Assembly (NCBI GenBank): GCA_023333565.1
Contig: JAJKFH010003198.1
Coordinates: 124,001-188,000 of the forward strand
Source: Puffinus mauretanicus
Taxonomy: Eukaryota; Chordata; Aves; Procellariiformes; Procellariidae
Direction of reading: 5' to 3'
Length of the DNA stretch: 64,000 bases
The notes under the pieces were generated by a model that was given only the letters and a program-made list of their open reading frames with translations, did no database searches and was not told the origin of the DNA. This document shows positions 49,661-62,500 of this stretch, piece after piece; the stretch's first letter is position 1, and every line of letters starts with the position of its first letter. The position numbers and the translations under genes are program-made.

Positions 49661-52045
49661 GATCATGTTTTCTTCTTATTTTCCCATGGAAAAAATACAA
49701 AAAAATTTAAAGGTCTTGGGTTTGGCTCAGTGTAGAATGTGAATTTTGCAATTTCAAAAACTTTCCTGGAACAGGAAAGTTATTTTCCACCCAGTTTACC
49801 TCCCGCTGCAATGTATTCCTTTGCAATAAGATGAAAAGTTACTGAATTTACTGCATTATTATCTTAGAGGGAAGACTATCACTCTGTAGGGTTCATATGG
49901 GTTTATATTATACTGTAATGTTTCTATACATTCATCAATGTAGCCTATACATCAGGCTAAGTCATTAGAAAATTTAATCTGGAAGTTAGAAAGTTTCTAG
50001 CAACTACAGCAATCGACTTTTTATGCTTCCAATAAAAATAACATGAACACACACCTACCTGCTTTTAAGGTGGAGTTAATAATCCTCTAAAAGGACCTAT
50101 TTACAATAGCCACTAGGTAGACACTACAATATAGGTGGTCCTTTTTGTCCCCATTCCTTCAAGGACTAATGTGACCGTGCCTGGCAGAGACACCTTCTCA
50201 CGTTCTTCTCTGGGCAGGTTAAGGAATGAGAAGATATTTTTGTAGTTAAGGAGGTGCTATCACTTGTTCTTGCTTTTGGCAATCCCTTTCAATAACTTTT
50301 ATGTTCTGATAGATGTCACTCCTGATACTGATAAGATCCAGTATCTTTTGTCTATCAGGCAACTGAAAAATAGATTTAAGATTGTTTACCTGTTTCAAAT
50401 ATCTCTAGGTCAGACAGCAACAAAATTCTACCACTAATGAGCAATGTTGGATTTGATTCAGTGGTGATTCTTCCATTCTATTACCAATGCACTGAGACTT
50501 CAGGTCTAATAGGGTCTATTGATTCCTGCAGATTTATAATATTTATTAACCTGTCAAATTCATTAGATTTCTGTCATATTACTGAAAGAGGTGGTAGGCA
50601 ATTTTAAAGAAATATCTATTAATTTCAGCAATATAGTTACTGCCTGGTATATGGTCACTAAAGGTGTTGAGCCCAGGAACTGTGAAGTCAATGGACACAT
50701 TTCATTAAGATTTGGATAAGCTCAAAAATATTTGTGCAACCCCATTGGCAAGGAAGCCTAGCATTGAAGAAACTTGAGTCTAAAGATTCCTCAAGTCTCT
50801 TGTTCTCTTAAGGCCAACTTTTATGAAAGTCAATGGGAGGCTAGTTTCCAACAAAATTAATGACTGCATATTAATGGTTATTCAGAAAATTGAATTGTTT
50901 GGTCTTTGAGGAAGACACTAACCCTTTCTATTGTATTTGGACCACAGGAAGAGCACCAATGTTATTCAACAAGGTAGGAATAATGGTCTGGGGGGAAAAA
51001 AAGACAACCTCCAGTAACAAAAAAAATTATCACAATGATTAGTCAAAGAACAACAAAAAAAGGAATAATAGCATACAGAGCTCCTCAACATAAATCTTAT
51101 TTCTGGTCTGATGGGCTAGATACAGAGGCCTTTATAGTTAAATCAAATTAAATTGCAGTCATTGTGTATATACTCACATGTATATCTAAATGTAATACGT
51201 ATAAAAAGTCTATACCAACATAAAAATATATTAGATGTTCTTGTTAAGAATAAACAAACATTGCCTTGTTTGGCAGAATTTTCAAATGCATATTGCTTCT
51301 TTTATTTATTTTTTTATTACAATAAAAATGTGTTTTGTATTAAATCTATTGTTATAAAGAAATTAAGCCCTGAAATCTGCCAGCGTGGCTTTTTTCCATG
51401 AAGTGGAAAAAAACAGCCCTCCTGTTTTAGATACTTGAAAACATTAGAAATCTGAAAATGAAAAGACCAGCCTCTGCGTAGCAAATTACTCCATAAAAAT
51501 AAAAAGAATTCTTCTGTGTGAACTTAAATGGTTTGAAAGCAGAACATAGCAGAAGAGAATAGCGTGCATGGTCATAAAGGAAAACAGAGGGTTTAAGTCA
51601 ATCTTTACAGATGTATCGGAGTCATTCAGGAAGAAAAATAATAAAAAATAAATAAATCAGAGGCTATTTCACAGTGATTTGGGTCTGATTCCCCCTCTGC
51701 TGGGGCGAAGATTGTTTCCTTGAGCTGCACATGTAAAGAAAATTCCAAGAAAATCCTTACAAAAAGCCCTTTCCTTGATCTGCTCCTTAGCTTTGAACAA
51801 TGGGGACAAAATTTTATGGCCTTACATCTGTATTAAGGGGTATGACTTGCAAGACCTCAGCTTCCAAACTTTACCACTCAGAGCACTTGCTTTCTTCTTT
51901 CATCTTCTTCTATCATTTAATCTGCACTTCATACTACACCTTATTATTCCCCTGTGTCTACATTTTGTTATTATCATTAATTCTGTGTAGTAGGTTATAT
52001 ACAACTCAGTGATATCAAGTTGTACTTAGATTCTATTCTTTATAG
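49661..52045. other. Unique non-coding sequence
   Basis: AT-rich, no exons recognised. A fragment near 50825-50840 (GAAAGTCAATGGGAGG) recalls the old repeat seen near 46.7-46.9 kb but is too short to call. Nothing else seen. Confidence 0.5.
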
Positions 52046-52222
52046 GTACTTTACAAATACCTAATAAAAGACAATCCTTGCTCCAGAGAGAAAAACATTA
52101 AAAGCAATAGAAGATGGAGAGGAAAATTGCAATCCTACTAGTTGTCCTGTCCAAGATCCCAGGGTCAGCCAGTGGCAAAATCAGAACTAGCATCTTATCT
52201 CCGAGGCCCTGAACACTGCCTG
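52046..52222 (-). repeat. MIR/amniote SINE relic with 3' tail
   Basis: Reading the forward strand, GTACTTTACAAATACCTAAT, GACAATCCTTGCTCCAGAGA and GGGTCAGCCAGTGGCAAAAT, then CAGAACTAGCATCTTATCTC, follow in order the reverse complement of the amniote MIR-type SINE from tail to head (TTACAAACACAGAACAAAAA, GACAGTCCCTGCCCCAAAGA, GGTCAGTGGCAGAGCCAGG). The collinear order over about 175 bases makes it one of the better-supported old SINEs here. Confidence 0.55.
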
Positions 52223-52483
52223 CTTGTCTCTTATTAACTGATTTCTCCTTTCTCCCTCAGGAACTTTCTCAGAGGCTGCTGTAGCTGCCTCTGAATACTC
52301 AGTAGGAGAAGAACATCCAGGTATAACGAGCCAGGCCACTTGTCAAAGAAGAAATGGCCTAAGTGTTCAGAGGGAAAAGAGATATTGAGCCAACACTGAA
52401 TGAACATATATTTTGCTAGATGTTTCAGATTTTTTTTTCTTTTGGAGAGATAATCAGTGACTTGGCTGATAACAGAAGGAGAC

Positions 52484-52735
52484 AGACTTGACATCATTTA
52501 TTTGGACTTTAACAAAACATTTGACAAAATGCCCCTCAGGGAACTGGTGACTAAGGTCATCGGTGATGGCATCAGTACCAGATAGGTGAAAAGGTTTAAT
52601 AATGAGCTGTGTGGCAACATACAGATAGTGTAAATCTAAGTGAAGGAGAGGTTTCTGGCAGAAACCAAAAAATGAAGGGCCTTTATAACTTGGTATTGGG
52701 ACCAGTTCTGTTCAAGATTTATGTATAGATTTAGT
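52484..52735 (+). pseudogene. Old CR1-clade reverse-transcriptase remnant
   Basis: On the plus strand a frame starting at about 52490 reads DIIYLDFNKTFDKMPLRELV, then TKVIGDGISTR and a stop, carrying reverse-transcriptase motif A (YLDFxKxFD, with the first catalytic Asp). After a gap and frame changes, LVLGPVLFKIYV appears near 52691-52727, matching the [11 protein letters not shown] block that lies between motif A and FADD. Both blocks occur in the right order and spacing for a CR1-type element, but stops and frameshifts abound and neither FADD nor the 3' end is recognisable. It is much older than the copy at 36991-38757. L2 or L3 relationship cannot be excluded, though the YLDF motif fits CR1 better. 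Confidence 0.8.
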
Positions 52736-55700
52736 GCTAGTGTGCCTTTCCTGGCTGTGAGTTGAATCACTGTAGTGTCCTGCTTAATCATGATGCAGCT
52801 GCTCTCAAGTTTAAGAGAAACTGCCAACCTTCCAAAGGATATTAGGAAAAAAAATTAAAAAGAAAAAACAACTGCGGCACCAACCATATTTAAGGTACAA
52901 TTCTTGAAAATTTTAGATACTTATCTCTGGTTTCCTCTCCATTCATCTTCCTGTGGTTTCACTTCAGCCCCAGACACTATTTTTGACACTATTGTCGCTG
53001 ATTGTGATAGCCCTTGGCTGTCACATGGCCCTTTCATGTGAGTTCTGGTGTTTTGAAACGGCTGGAAGTACTGCTTAGCGGAGGGGTTACACATTTTTCT
53101 GCATTTCAAAAGGTCCTGGCCAGGACACCACCAAAATCTGGGTATTCCTCGCTGCTATAATGGTCTTTTGAAACTACAGATATCTAAGTAAAATTATAAG
53201 AGACCTGTGGTTGCTTCAGAATGCACATCGCAAGCTCTGCCTTCAGTCTAGGATAGTTAGTAAGCCACCATAGTCAAGCTACCACCTATGCCTGTAGCAG
53301 ACAGCACATTGTGAAGTGATATTGGCAGTTGTATATTATTCTGCTTGCTTAGTGATTTTGAAAATCTGTCTACTTTCAGCTGGTTATCATCTCATAGCTG
53401 AAAGCAGTCTTTGACATGAGTCTGAAATGATGCTTGTGTTCACAGCCCTTAATCTACTGCAAAATGTTTTACCTGTGTCCACACTGCAACTGTGCAAATG
53501 TCAACTTGGAGTTTCTAGGGTCAGACTGGACCATGCTAGAAAAGGAACATTGACAAGTTCTTATGGTTCAGGAAGTATAGAGATACGGATGAGGACCTAT
53601 TAAGGGTTGTCTTCCCACATAAGGTAGAAGTAGGGACATTCAGAGTCTGTTGACTAGGCTGGTGGAGGGAGGAGAAACCATTGAGCTGGGCTTAGATGAA
53701 TGGCTTCCAAAGAAGGAAGCACCAGTGGTAGGGAGCAGAGCTTATGGGATGCAGATTTAGCCAAACCAGATGAAGCCACCTCCAGCATATCCTTGCAGAA
53801 CTGATTATGGGGTAGCACAAAGATGGCATAAAACCAAATTTTCGTTTCCTTATGGGCAGATCTTGAGATTGTCCTAGAAGTGAGGAAAGCATTCCTGAAT
53901 AGGATTAGCCTGGCTCTGGTCTTGAACAGTTTTGTCCCAGCCAATTCATAGGATGCTCTTTTTTCATCTCACATAAGATGTCCACATGTATTATCCTTTG
54001 CAACACAGAAGAGACAGAACTTAAATGAAATCCAGTCTCAAACACAATGGGGATGTTCTAGCGAGCATGGTGGCCCACCCAGATTTTGGAACTCTCTAGT
54101 TTGCAGTCTGAAGAACATGCATTGGTATGGGAAATGTAAATTTTGACTAAATAACTAAGGCCAAAGCCTTGCTGCTATGCAAGCTGGTGTAGGGGGCCTG
54201 GTAAACTCTTGGTATCGTTTTCATGCAGCAATTACAGAGCCAGAGGTTCAATTTGGCTTAATATCTCTCAAAACAGATGACAAACATCAAAGAGAACAGA
54301 TAATCTGCTAATCATGTTAGCTGTTTTGGACTCTGGAAATGGGTTGTATTTAGTCTCCTACCCTTCCAAAGACTTGGTTTTCAACCTCTTGCAAGTCACC
54401 TAAGGTGTCCTGAGTCACCTTTAGATCATTTATATGTATGTATTCATTGTAGAAGTCAAAATGTCTTAAAGACACATCTCACTTCCTAGCAGGGTAATTC
54501 CTAATACTTACATAAATTTTGGCAATCTGATGCTGCCACACTGAGAATGTGTGATCTTTTGACCTCTTCCCCACCCTTGGATATATCTCAAGACCATGCT
54601 TATTGGGTATGAAATTGCTACACTGTATAAGATGTAGAATTGGTTACTTGCCTTGCATGCATTCAACAGAATTTAGGAGGAAACTGGCTAGTTTGCTATA
54701 GAATCTTGGTGTGAAGAAACAGAACTGAAGAATAATTCTGGATTAAAGAGAACACAGTAAAAAAGGTACTGTTATGATGAAGGATACCACTTCCCTGTTT
54801 GAGGACCAAAGATCAGGTAGATACATAGCTTACTAAAATATAAGATTGGGAACTATCACTGAAGAATTTTAGGCTGTCATTCCTTCTCTGTTGGGACAGG
54901 ATCCAGATAGCAGAGGTAGTACTGTCTTTTGTCTGAAGATTTCCAAATTTCTTTTAAAAACTCTTCCAAAAAAGCAATTTCACAAATCATCTTAGAAGTG
55001 CCACAGATGAACAGAATTATTGCCTGTTAGGAACATGATACTTACTTGCTAGGAAAATAACAAAGTGAGAGTACTAGCAATTCTAGTTGAATATTTCTGG
55101 TGTATGCTGCCGCCTTCATCAAAACCAGAGAAAGTACTTTGTGGGAAAGAAAAGAAGAAGGAGAAGAAACAACAGAACAAAAAGCTTAGATGTTAATGTG
55201 CAGTTTTCTGGTTTGTTTTCCAAGAGACTCAAGCATGATTAAGCTGAGCAGACATTCCTTGGACAGAAGGCAAACTGTTATAACCAGGCAGAACACTGAC
55301 ATTCTGGAAGAAGACAACACTTTTGAAAAAGAGGTTTTGCGTCTGCATATGACATAACAAATGACATTCAACCCTCCATGGTGATTTTTTAAAAATTTTG
55401 ACAGGTCAGCGTATTTTGAGTTTTGAATAAACATGTAGCCATATATGTGCACACACAAATACACACAAACACTTGAGTATTTTGTTTTGCGGTACTGTTT
55501 GTCCTAGTTTTGTTAAGTCCTCTATCTGTAGACTTTGCTTTGTGCCACACTTATTAAGAACTCTTTGCCCAAGGTATTGAGAATTGTTGAAAAATCTGTC
55601 TAGGTGCTTTGAATAAGTACAATTCAGGTATGTGCCTTTGTAAGAATGCAGGTATTTTGTAAATCCTGTTTTGAAAGGGGGCTGAACACGCCCATAAATT

Positions 55701-56085
55701 TACAAAATTATCCATCTTTGCTCATAGTACAGCTTCAATTCTCTATTCACAGCTGGAATAAATGACTTCCATCAAAGTAGGCAAAGCTCCTTCGGTCTAT
55801 TCTCAGATAAATGTTTTCATCTTTATAGACTGCATTGACAGTAATTAACATAACCAAAAATATTTGCATCCAGGTTAGAAGTCTCATTTCCCCAGTCTTT
55901 CTGTAGTCAACAGAGACAGTTTTATCTGGTGGGTATTGCAGACCACTTTAGTTAACTGTAGTGACTACCTAGGAAGTTGAGTGAAACTAATGTCCTTATT
56001 TAATCACAACAGCCATATGCCTGCAACTGGGCTGTGTGGTTCTCCCCAGTGTTTGTTATTTCATGGAAACATACATTTCTTCTTC

Positions 56086-56099
56086 TTTTTTTTTTTTTT
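56086..56099. repeat. Poly-T homopolymer
   Basis: A run of 14 T preceded by TTC units on the plus strand. Could be the reversed tail of a retroposon, but no body is recognised. Confidence 0.85.
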
Positions 56100-57913
56100 G
56101 CTTTTCTTTATTTCATACTGAAATATAATTCCTTAGTGGTTAGACAAATGTAATAGGACCTCATTATGTCCAATTTTCAGGGATAAGGTATCCATGGAAA
56201 GGATGTATCTGGAGTATATAAGAGAGTGTCAAGTTATATTTCAGGAAAGCTACTCCTCAAGAAGTACCAGAGGAGAATGATTTGAGAGAAGTCATCAAAT
56301 AAAATTCTTGCATAGATTCCATAGTAACTGGTTATACATTTCTTTTCTTTTTACCCTACCAGACATCAGCAGTCTTAGCAGCTATCCACAATATTCTTGA
56401 GAAGCCATCAAAAGCCATCAGACAAGTAACCACATTATCCAGATTAGCTTCCCATCAAGAGAAAAACAGTAATTGGACCATAGAGTTGAGAGCAATTGAG
56501 CCAGGATACTGAGGGCACCTAGACAGCAAATTAAAACAACACTACTAATTAGTAGCATTAGTAAAACAGTAGTAGTAAAAAAATCAACTTAGGATAAAAC
56601 ATTTTTATTAGCTGAGTGCAAATAAATACTTGACTGCTTTAACCACTTCTAATGAAACAAATTTTTGATTTAGAAAGTTATGTAATAAGTCTCTGTTAGA
56701 AATAATTCGCCTAATTATGTTAGGCTTAAGAGTGATAAGAAGATTCGATGGTATGGGTTTTTTCCTTCCTAACATTAAAAGTTTTCTGAGAAGTATTTAA
56801 TTGTAAATGAAGGGCAACAGCCAATATATTACGTATAAGATCAGCTATATTCAGCTTTTCATAACAAGCTGGTGTGATTTTCGTGTTTGTGTTGGCCATG
56901 GGTAGCATTCATGTAAACCCCAAAGGTCTGAAAATCAGACCCCAAAAATATACTGAGGTATGGAGACAGCACAAGTTAAAAATTGTGGAAGAGAGCTATA
57001 AAGAAGTGCAGGAACACTTGGAGTGCTTTACGGACCCAGTCATTCAATGAAAGCCAGAGCTCTGCCTTTTTTTTTTTTGCCTAAGAACTGTTTTAGGAGA
57101 AGCAAACACCTAAAAGTAAGGCTGGCCAGTGGGTGCCAAAATCTCTAAGCTCATCCCACATGTGCTGGCCCTTGAAACAGGAAGTCTGGGCTCCCTGTAT
57201 AGATAGACCCGACTGAGAGCACAACAGTGTGACATCAGCACAGAAATGATGCGGATACATTAGCACTGTGCTGTGTCTGCACTAAATTAATGGTGGCCGA
57301 GAGTCAATGTAGCTCTGCCAGCTGTGTTGATACCCTTGCCAGATGGATGCCCTTGCTGTGGCCTGGATGGGTATGTCTTCAATTGGAAATGATAACCTGA
57401 GAACCCATCTTGGAGCGAAGTCACTCCTCCAGCTCTTCCACCAAAAGAAGGATGCCAAAATGTTTCCTTTCTTTTCTTTATTTCTTTCTTCTCATGTAAT
57501 GACTTGGTCATCAGAACATCAACCTGAGGTGTAGAAGGTCAAGATTAAATTCCTTCTTTTGTCTGAACCTGCTGCTTTCACATTCTATACAACTGCTAAA
57601 ACCAGGAGGTGAGAGAGTGCATGTCAAATGGATGCTCTCCATCCCTCTTCTTAAAAGTGTAATGACCAAATATTTTTTGACCGATCTACACCTTATTGGT
57701 TAAAACATATGAGTTTTATCTGAGTATTAACCACTGAACCAATGACTTGGATTCAATTAAATCTTAATTTAGAATACTTTAATATAAATTGAAACAACAA
57801 CTGAAATACAGATCTCTGCCTTATCAGGTGAATTTACCCAAGCACACACTAGTCTAATAGAGCCATAATCACTCCTCTGCTCTGGCCCGGTGAATATTTA
57901 ATTATTCCATGCA

Positions 57914-57965
57914 AATTTAAAAATTTAAATATTTAAATTATTTAATATTAAAAATTTAAATATTC
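57914..57965. repeat. AT-only palindromic low-complexity block
   Basis: About fifty bases made only of A and T with repeated AATTTAAA/TTTAAAT words that pair with themselves on the opposite strand. It is likely to be unstable or slippage-prone. No functional call. Confidence 0.75.
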
Positions 57966-58173
57966 TCTGAACAGAATAGGGCTGAGAATGTCTTTCCACA
58001 GAGTATTTTATATCTTAGTCACTTATATATTCACTAAGAAGGTAGGAAATGCAGTTTGAAGTCTCCCTAGGCAAGTGAGGTCACTGAACTCACATCTTTC
58101 ACATCTTGAGAAGGATCATTGCCACTAACCTACTCTGTAACTTGAACATTAAACCCCAGACATTATTTTTTGT

Positions 58174-58178
58174 GAAGT
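58174..58178. repeat. Left target-site duplication of the LTR (GAAGT)
   Basis: GAAGT directly precedes the LTR's TG start and is repeated exactly at 59496-59500 directly after its CA end. Confidence 0.8.
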
Positions 58179-59495
58179 TGTGGTGGTGCATTCCTCCCCC
58201 CCACCCCGTCTTTTCCCCTGGGTCACTCTATGACCTTAGGAACTCCCAATAAACTTTGGCCTTTGTGTAATGAGTTGAGTGGTGAAGCGTCCCTTGACTG
58301 TTCCCAGATCTCTTGCATGGCTGAAGTGGAGGAACGGCACTGACCATACCAGAACTCCTGTTACCTAACTCAGGTGGGGGATGAAACTGGAGACAATTTG
58401 TCATTCCCTGACACCCCTATCTGAGTCTTAACTCAAGTGGAATGGCACCATTGTTGCTGAAAACTTGAGAATTTTCATGGATTACTAAAGCCAATCATCT
58501 GGCAAACCTATAAACAGTGGTCCTTAGTGAGACCCTTTGAGCTCTCCTGGACCGCAGCAGGCTGTGCCTGGAGTCTCCCTCTGAGTGGGACGCCTCTCAG
58601 AGCTTGCAAACTCTCCAGTTTGTGGTATTCGGAGGACCGCTGGGACCTGGGCTGAAACGCTCCTCAGCCGAAACACTCCTCAGGGCTCAAGCCTTTGCCC
58701 ATTGAGAAATGCCAAGGCATTTAACGTGAGTGTTTCACAGACTCATTTCACAGGGGAATTTTTAACAGGTACCTTTATCTAGCTTTAGGCCTTTATAAAT
58801 TTATCTAGCTGTGGGCCCTTTTATGTGAATTGATCTGGATTTTCTGTGTGTGTGTGTTTCTGTGTATTGATTTAGATGACCAATAATAAGCATAATCTGT
58901 AATCGAGTCACTTCAGTAATTATAGTTAACTTGATTAACTCACTTTGTAACTGCTAAATTAGTCAATGATTAAGTACTGTTAAAAACCTTGTGATCTACC
59001 TCAAAACTGTGAATGAACTTTAAATCGCTGCTAAACACATAAAATCCCTTAGGCGTAAACCGTTGCCCAGGTCTGAGACTAGGGGTAGATCCAGCTGCAC
59101 CCAGACTCCTCTCTGAGACGGAGTTTAGAGAGCAAGGGGGTCTACTCTGAACTTCATGACTCAACGGGAGGGTCTCCTTATCTCTTTTGTATTAGACACA
59201 AACCGTTGTCCAAGTCTGAGACTAAGGTTGGATCCAGCCGGGTCTTCTCTGAACCTTGTAACTCAATGGGAGGGTCCCCCTTATCCTTTTGTCTTCAATC
59301 TCTGCACAAATAATTCCAACACAATTCTGACACAATTTTCCTTGTGTATACTTAATCCATGTAATGAGTAATAGAGTGAACCTTGCCATCGAATTCTGTT
59401 AAGTTGCGCTTTTATAGGTTTCTATTAAAATCACTTTTTGCTGATACCTTTGCCAGTGATTCTTTAAGTGGCCTCAAAACCACTCATTTGTAACA
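58179..59495 (+). mobile_element. Solo LTR of an endogenous retrovirus (ERVL-like), 1,317 bp
   Basis: The segment begins TGTGGTGG and ends TTTGTAACA, giving the TG...CA ends (TGT...ACA) of a retroviral LTR, and is flanked by a perfect 5-bp direct repeat GAAGT. Five-base duplications are typical of ERVL/class III elements. No gag, pol or env region and no second LTR are present, so it is a solo LTR left by recombination between two LTRs. The forward orientation is inferred from an ATTAAA-type signal near 59424 followed by a U5-like GTGATTCTTTAAGTGGCCTC end. A TTTATAAAT TATA-like word is at about 58790. Inside is an imperfect tandem duplication (59057-59291) and a (TG)n patch at about 58847-58858. 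The 1.3-kb length is long for an LTR and partly due to these repeats. The ERVL assignment is inference from the duplication length. Confidence 0.8.
59057..59291 (+). repeat. Tandem duplication inside the LTR (period about 143 bp)
   Basis: Copy A 59057-59190 and copy B 59200-59291 both open AAACCGTTG, share GTCTGAGACTA and GGATCCAGC-like words, and close with CTCAA(C/T)GGGAGGGTC and CTTTTGT. Copy B lacks about 40 bases from the middle of copy A. Duplications of this kind in LTR U3 regions can multiply transcription-factor sites. Confidence 0.85.
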
Positions 59496-59500
59496 GAAGT
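59496..59500. repeat. Right target-site duplication of the LTR (GAAGT)
   Basis: Exact copy of 58174-58178, immediately after the terminal CA of the LTR. Confidence 0.8.
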
Positions 59501-62500
59501 CTAAAGATTATGTATTCTTTGAGAATACCTTGACTGCAGACCTTGAAGGTGAAATACTATGTTGATCCCTGTTGGATTTTTGTGCATAGTTGCCCAGGAC
59601 TTGTGGAACTGTATGTCTGTGCAGGTTTTTTGAAAGCACACTAAGATACCCATAGACTTGCTATGCTTCATAGGCCAAACATCTGTGAAGAGAGAATTAA
59701 AATTGTGGGCCTTGGTGTTGGGTAGACAGAGGTACCAAAGTCTTTTGGTAGTGTTAGTCATTCAGCTGGTGTCAGCTCACTAAGGTGTATATTTTACACC
59801 AGACACTAGAGCTGTACTGTTCGCTAGTTCTCTTAATACTAGAACAGAATCATTAACCAATTTGAAAGTAAAAAATTATTTGTTTCAAATACAGGTCTAA
59901 TACGATTGATTAAATACACTAGATGAATGTAAAAAATTAATGTTACAAGGATATGAAAGGTTATTTATCAAAAACTGAGTAATGAGAGTACAACACACTT
60001 ACAAATTAATCTGATAATAAAAGAAAAGCTCAGCACACATCCTAATTGCTGATAGTAAACTGTGATGACCTGTAGTTCCCATTCAATCCAGGAAGCATTT
60101 TCAATATAAAAGGAAATAAATTGAGTCTGATTGTGTTTTCATTTTCATGTGTGTAAAGCAGGAGACATTCCATTAAAAATGATGAAGAAAAGTTAGCAAT
60201 GGTTTGAGATCACAACACGATCCCTGAAGTGTTTTGCTATATCTAAATCACCCTTTATAAGAGATAAGTGTTAAAAGGATCTGTCTTGAATACTGTTATC
60301 CTTTGCTAATTCTTCTGCATTATTGTTACTTCAGATGCTGTCAGAAGAAAAGGGATATAAAGAAAAATGTAACTCGAGGCCTGCACCAGTAAGAGGTATT
60401 GCATAGATACATGACATGAAACTGAAAAAGACCCGAAGGATAACAGAAAGACAATGACATTCTAAAAAAAAAATCTCTGATTTAGGGACAGGTAGACTAT
60501 AATTATACTTGGATAAAAATATAGACCTATCTTTGTCAAATACAGTAAAAATAGGTTTTCATACCCTTAAAGACAGATTGTTCAACCTCTGTATTATGAA
60601 ATGAGGATGCTAATCATCTTTGGCTTCAGCAGAAATTTCAGCCTGAAGAGTGACGAATACCCCTAGGTGAGAAGTTGCCTTTCTAAATGTTCACCAGTGG
60701 AGTATGGGAGCTGCTTTCACTCCAGACAAATATGCTCCTGGCACAGGTACAAGTCTGTCCTCTTCCCTTCAGGAAAGATTTTCAGATGACAATTGATTTC
60801 TTTGGCAATGGGCATGCAGACATAATAGTACATGTGACACATGCCTTTTAAAAATCAAGTAAAATGCACATAATTTTTTGGCATATAAAAAAATAGTTGT
60901 CTGAGAAACAGGTGGGTTATCAGACACCACTGCTAAAATCTGAAATATCTTCATAATTTTGGGCTTATTTTAGTTCCAAAAATGGCAAGAATCTCTGACT
61001 CATAAGAACACAAATTATTGTGAGACCAGCTAATCTTGTGAAATCCATCAATCTTTTTAGCTGAAACCTCATTAAAAATTCTGTCTTTAAACTTACTATA
61101 TTTTATGGTAAGCTTCTATGGAGAGAGGTGTCCCTTAAACTTTATGTAAGAGGGTTTCTTGATAGCCGGTGAACTCTTCACCACACAATCTGAAATGCGT
61201 AAAAAAAATCCAAAATGGACTGGACATTGCATCATGTTATTAGTAACCAGTAATGAACTACATTGTACAACATAAACACAAGAAAGTGACATTATGGTCG
61301 ATATATATTCCTCAACTCTTTCTGAGTTGTAAATTGTGAATGAAAAGAAAATTGATGTTTTCCTTACTGTTAAGTTTCCACATTAAATATAGCCACTGAT
61401 TATGAAAGCATTTAAATGATAAAACCTAGTTAGGATATTATGTTATGTCTTATTAAAATGTATTTGGCACTGTTTAAATTTGGTTTGCCAAGTAATCTGC
61501 TCTAATAATAATGTTTGATGCACTACGGACTCTGTAGTGGCCTTGCTTGGAATAAGGTATAACAAACTTACGAGGCTTTGATTATGTATTAACCAGTGGC
61601 TTGTAGAACAGATGCTTGATGGAGGTGACGAGAGCTTCTTAAATACAGATGTTTCCAAATACATAAAAATGATCCAATAGTCTGGAGATCTCCTGTAACT
61701 CCAGAAATATTTTGAGAAGCACAGTGAGATATTTGCCAAAGATTTAGACATTGACAAATAGTCTCCTCTGAGCGTGTGAGTTCACTGACATTCAGCCATT
61801 CAGCTGAGGCACTGGGAAATGGGCACTGCTCGTAAGCACCAGGGGCAGCAGAACTGCTGGACTCATTTGGTCACGTTCAGAATGAGATCATGTGGCTTGA
61901 TCTCATTCAAAATATGATTATTTTTGGTTTGGGTGTGACTTGAGGCTTGAATGTCAGGAAATGTGAAAAAAAAAAAAAAGAAGACAGGGTGGAGGAGCAC
62001 AAACTGGGAATTTGGAAGTAGAATCAGAGAAAGACAAAACAATCGGCACAGATGGCTCCATGTTGGTTTCCACTTGCTGAATCAAAACTGAGTCTGAAAA
62101 GGATAAAAAGAAATAACACTTTTAATTAAATGCATTCTTGTACATAATACTAAAACTTCTTGCACCTCAGGAGAATTTGGACCCCTGCTGAGAGCATGCC
62201 ATCATTTAAGCCTTATCAATGCCACTTCATAGCCACAATTGTCATTATAGCTGTATATTGTGGTTGCAGTGTAGATACCGCATAGGTCAACACGTGGAGC
62301 TTCTCTGGCTTCTGTAGTTGCATCATGTCTTTCAACAACATAAAATGAGGTTTTAAAAATTCTCACCTACCCACAGAGGTGCACCTATGCCAAAATTTGG
62401 AGGCAGTATAACATCAACTTAATTTTTCAGAGCTTATACTGGTCTTGCTGTGGACAGGCTTATTTTATTGCATAGTCTAAGAGTGGAGTCTTTTAGCTCT

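Larger units (their letters stand above)
52736..58173. other. Unique non-coding sequence
   Basis: About 5.4 kb. The longest frames (96 and 92 codons) have no recognisable domain. Homopolymers: T14 at 56086-56099 and T12 at 57067-57078. An AT-only palindromic block lies at 57914-57965 (listed). No exon or RNA gene recognised. Confidence 0.5.
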
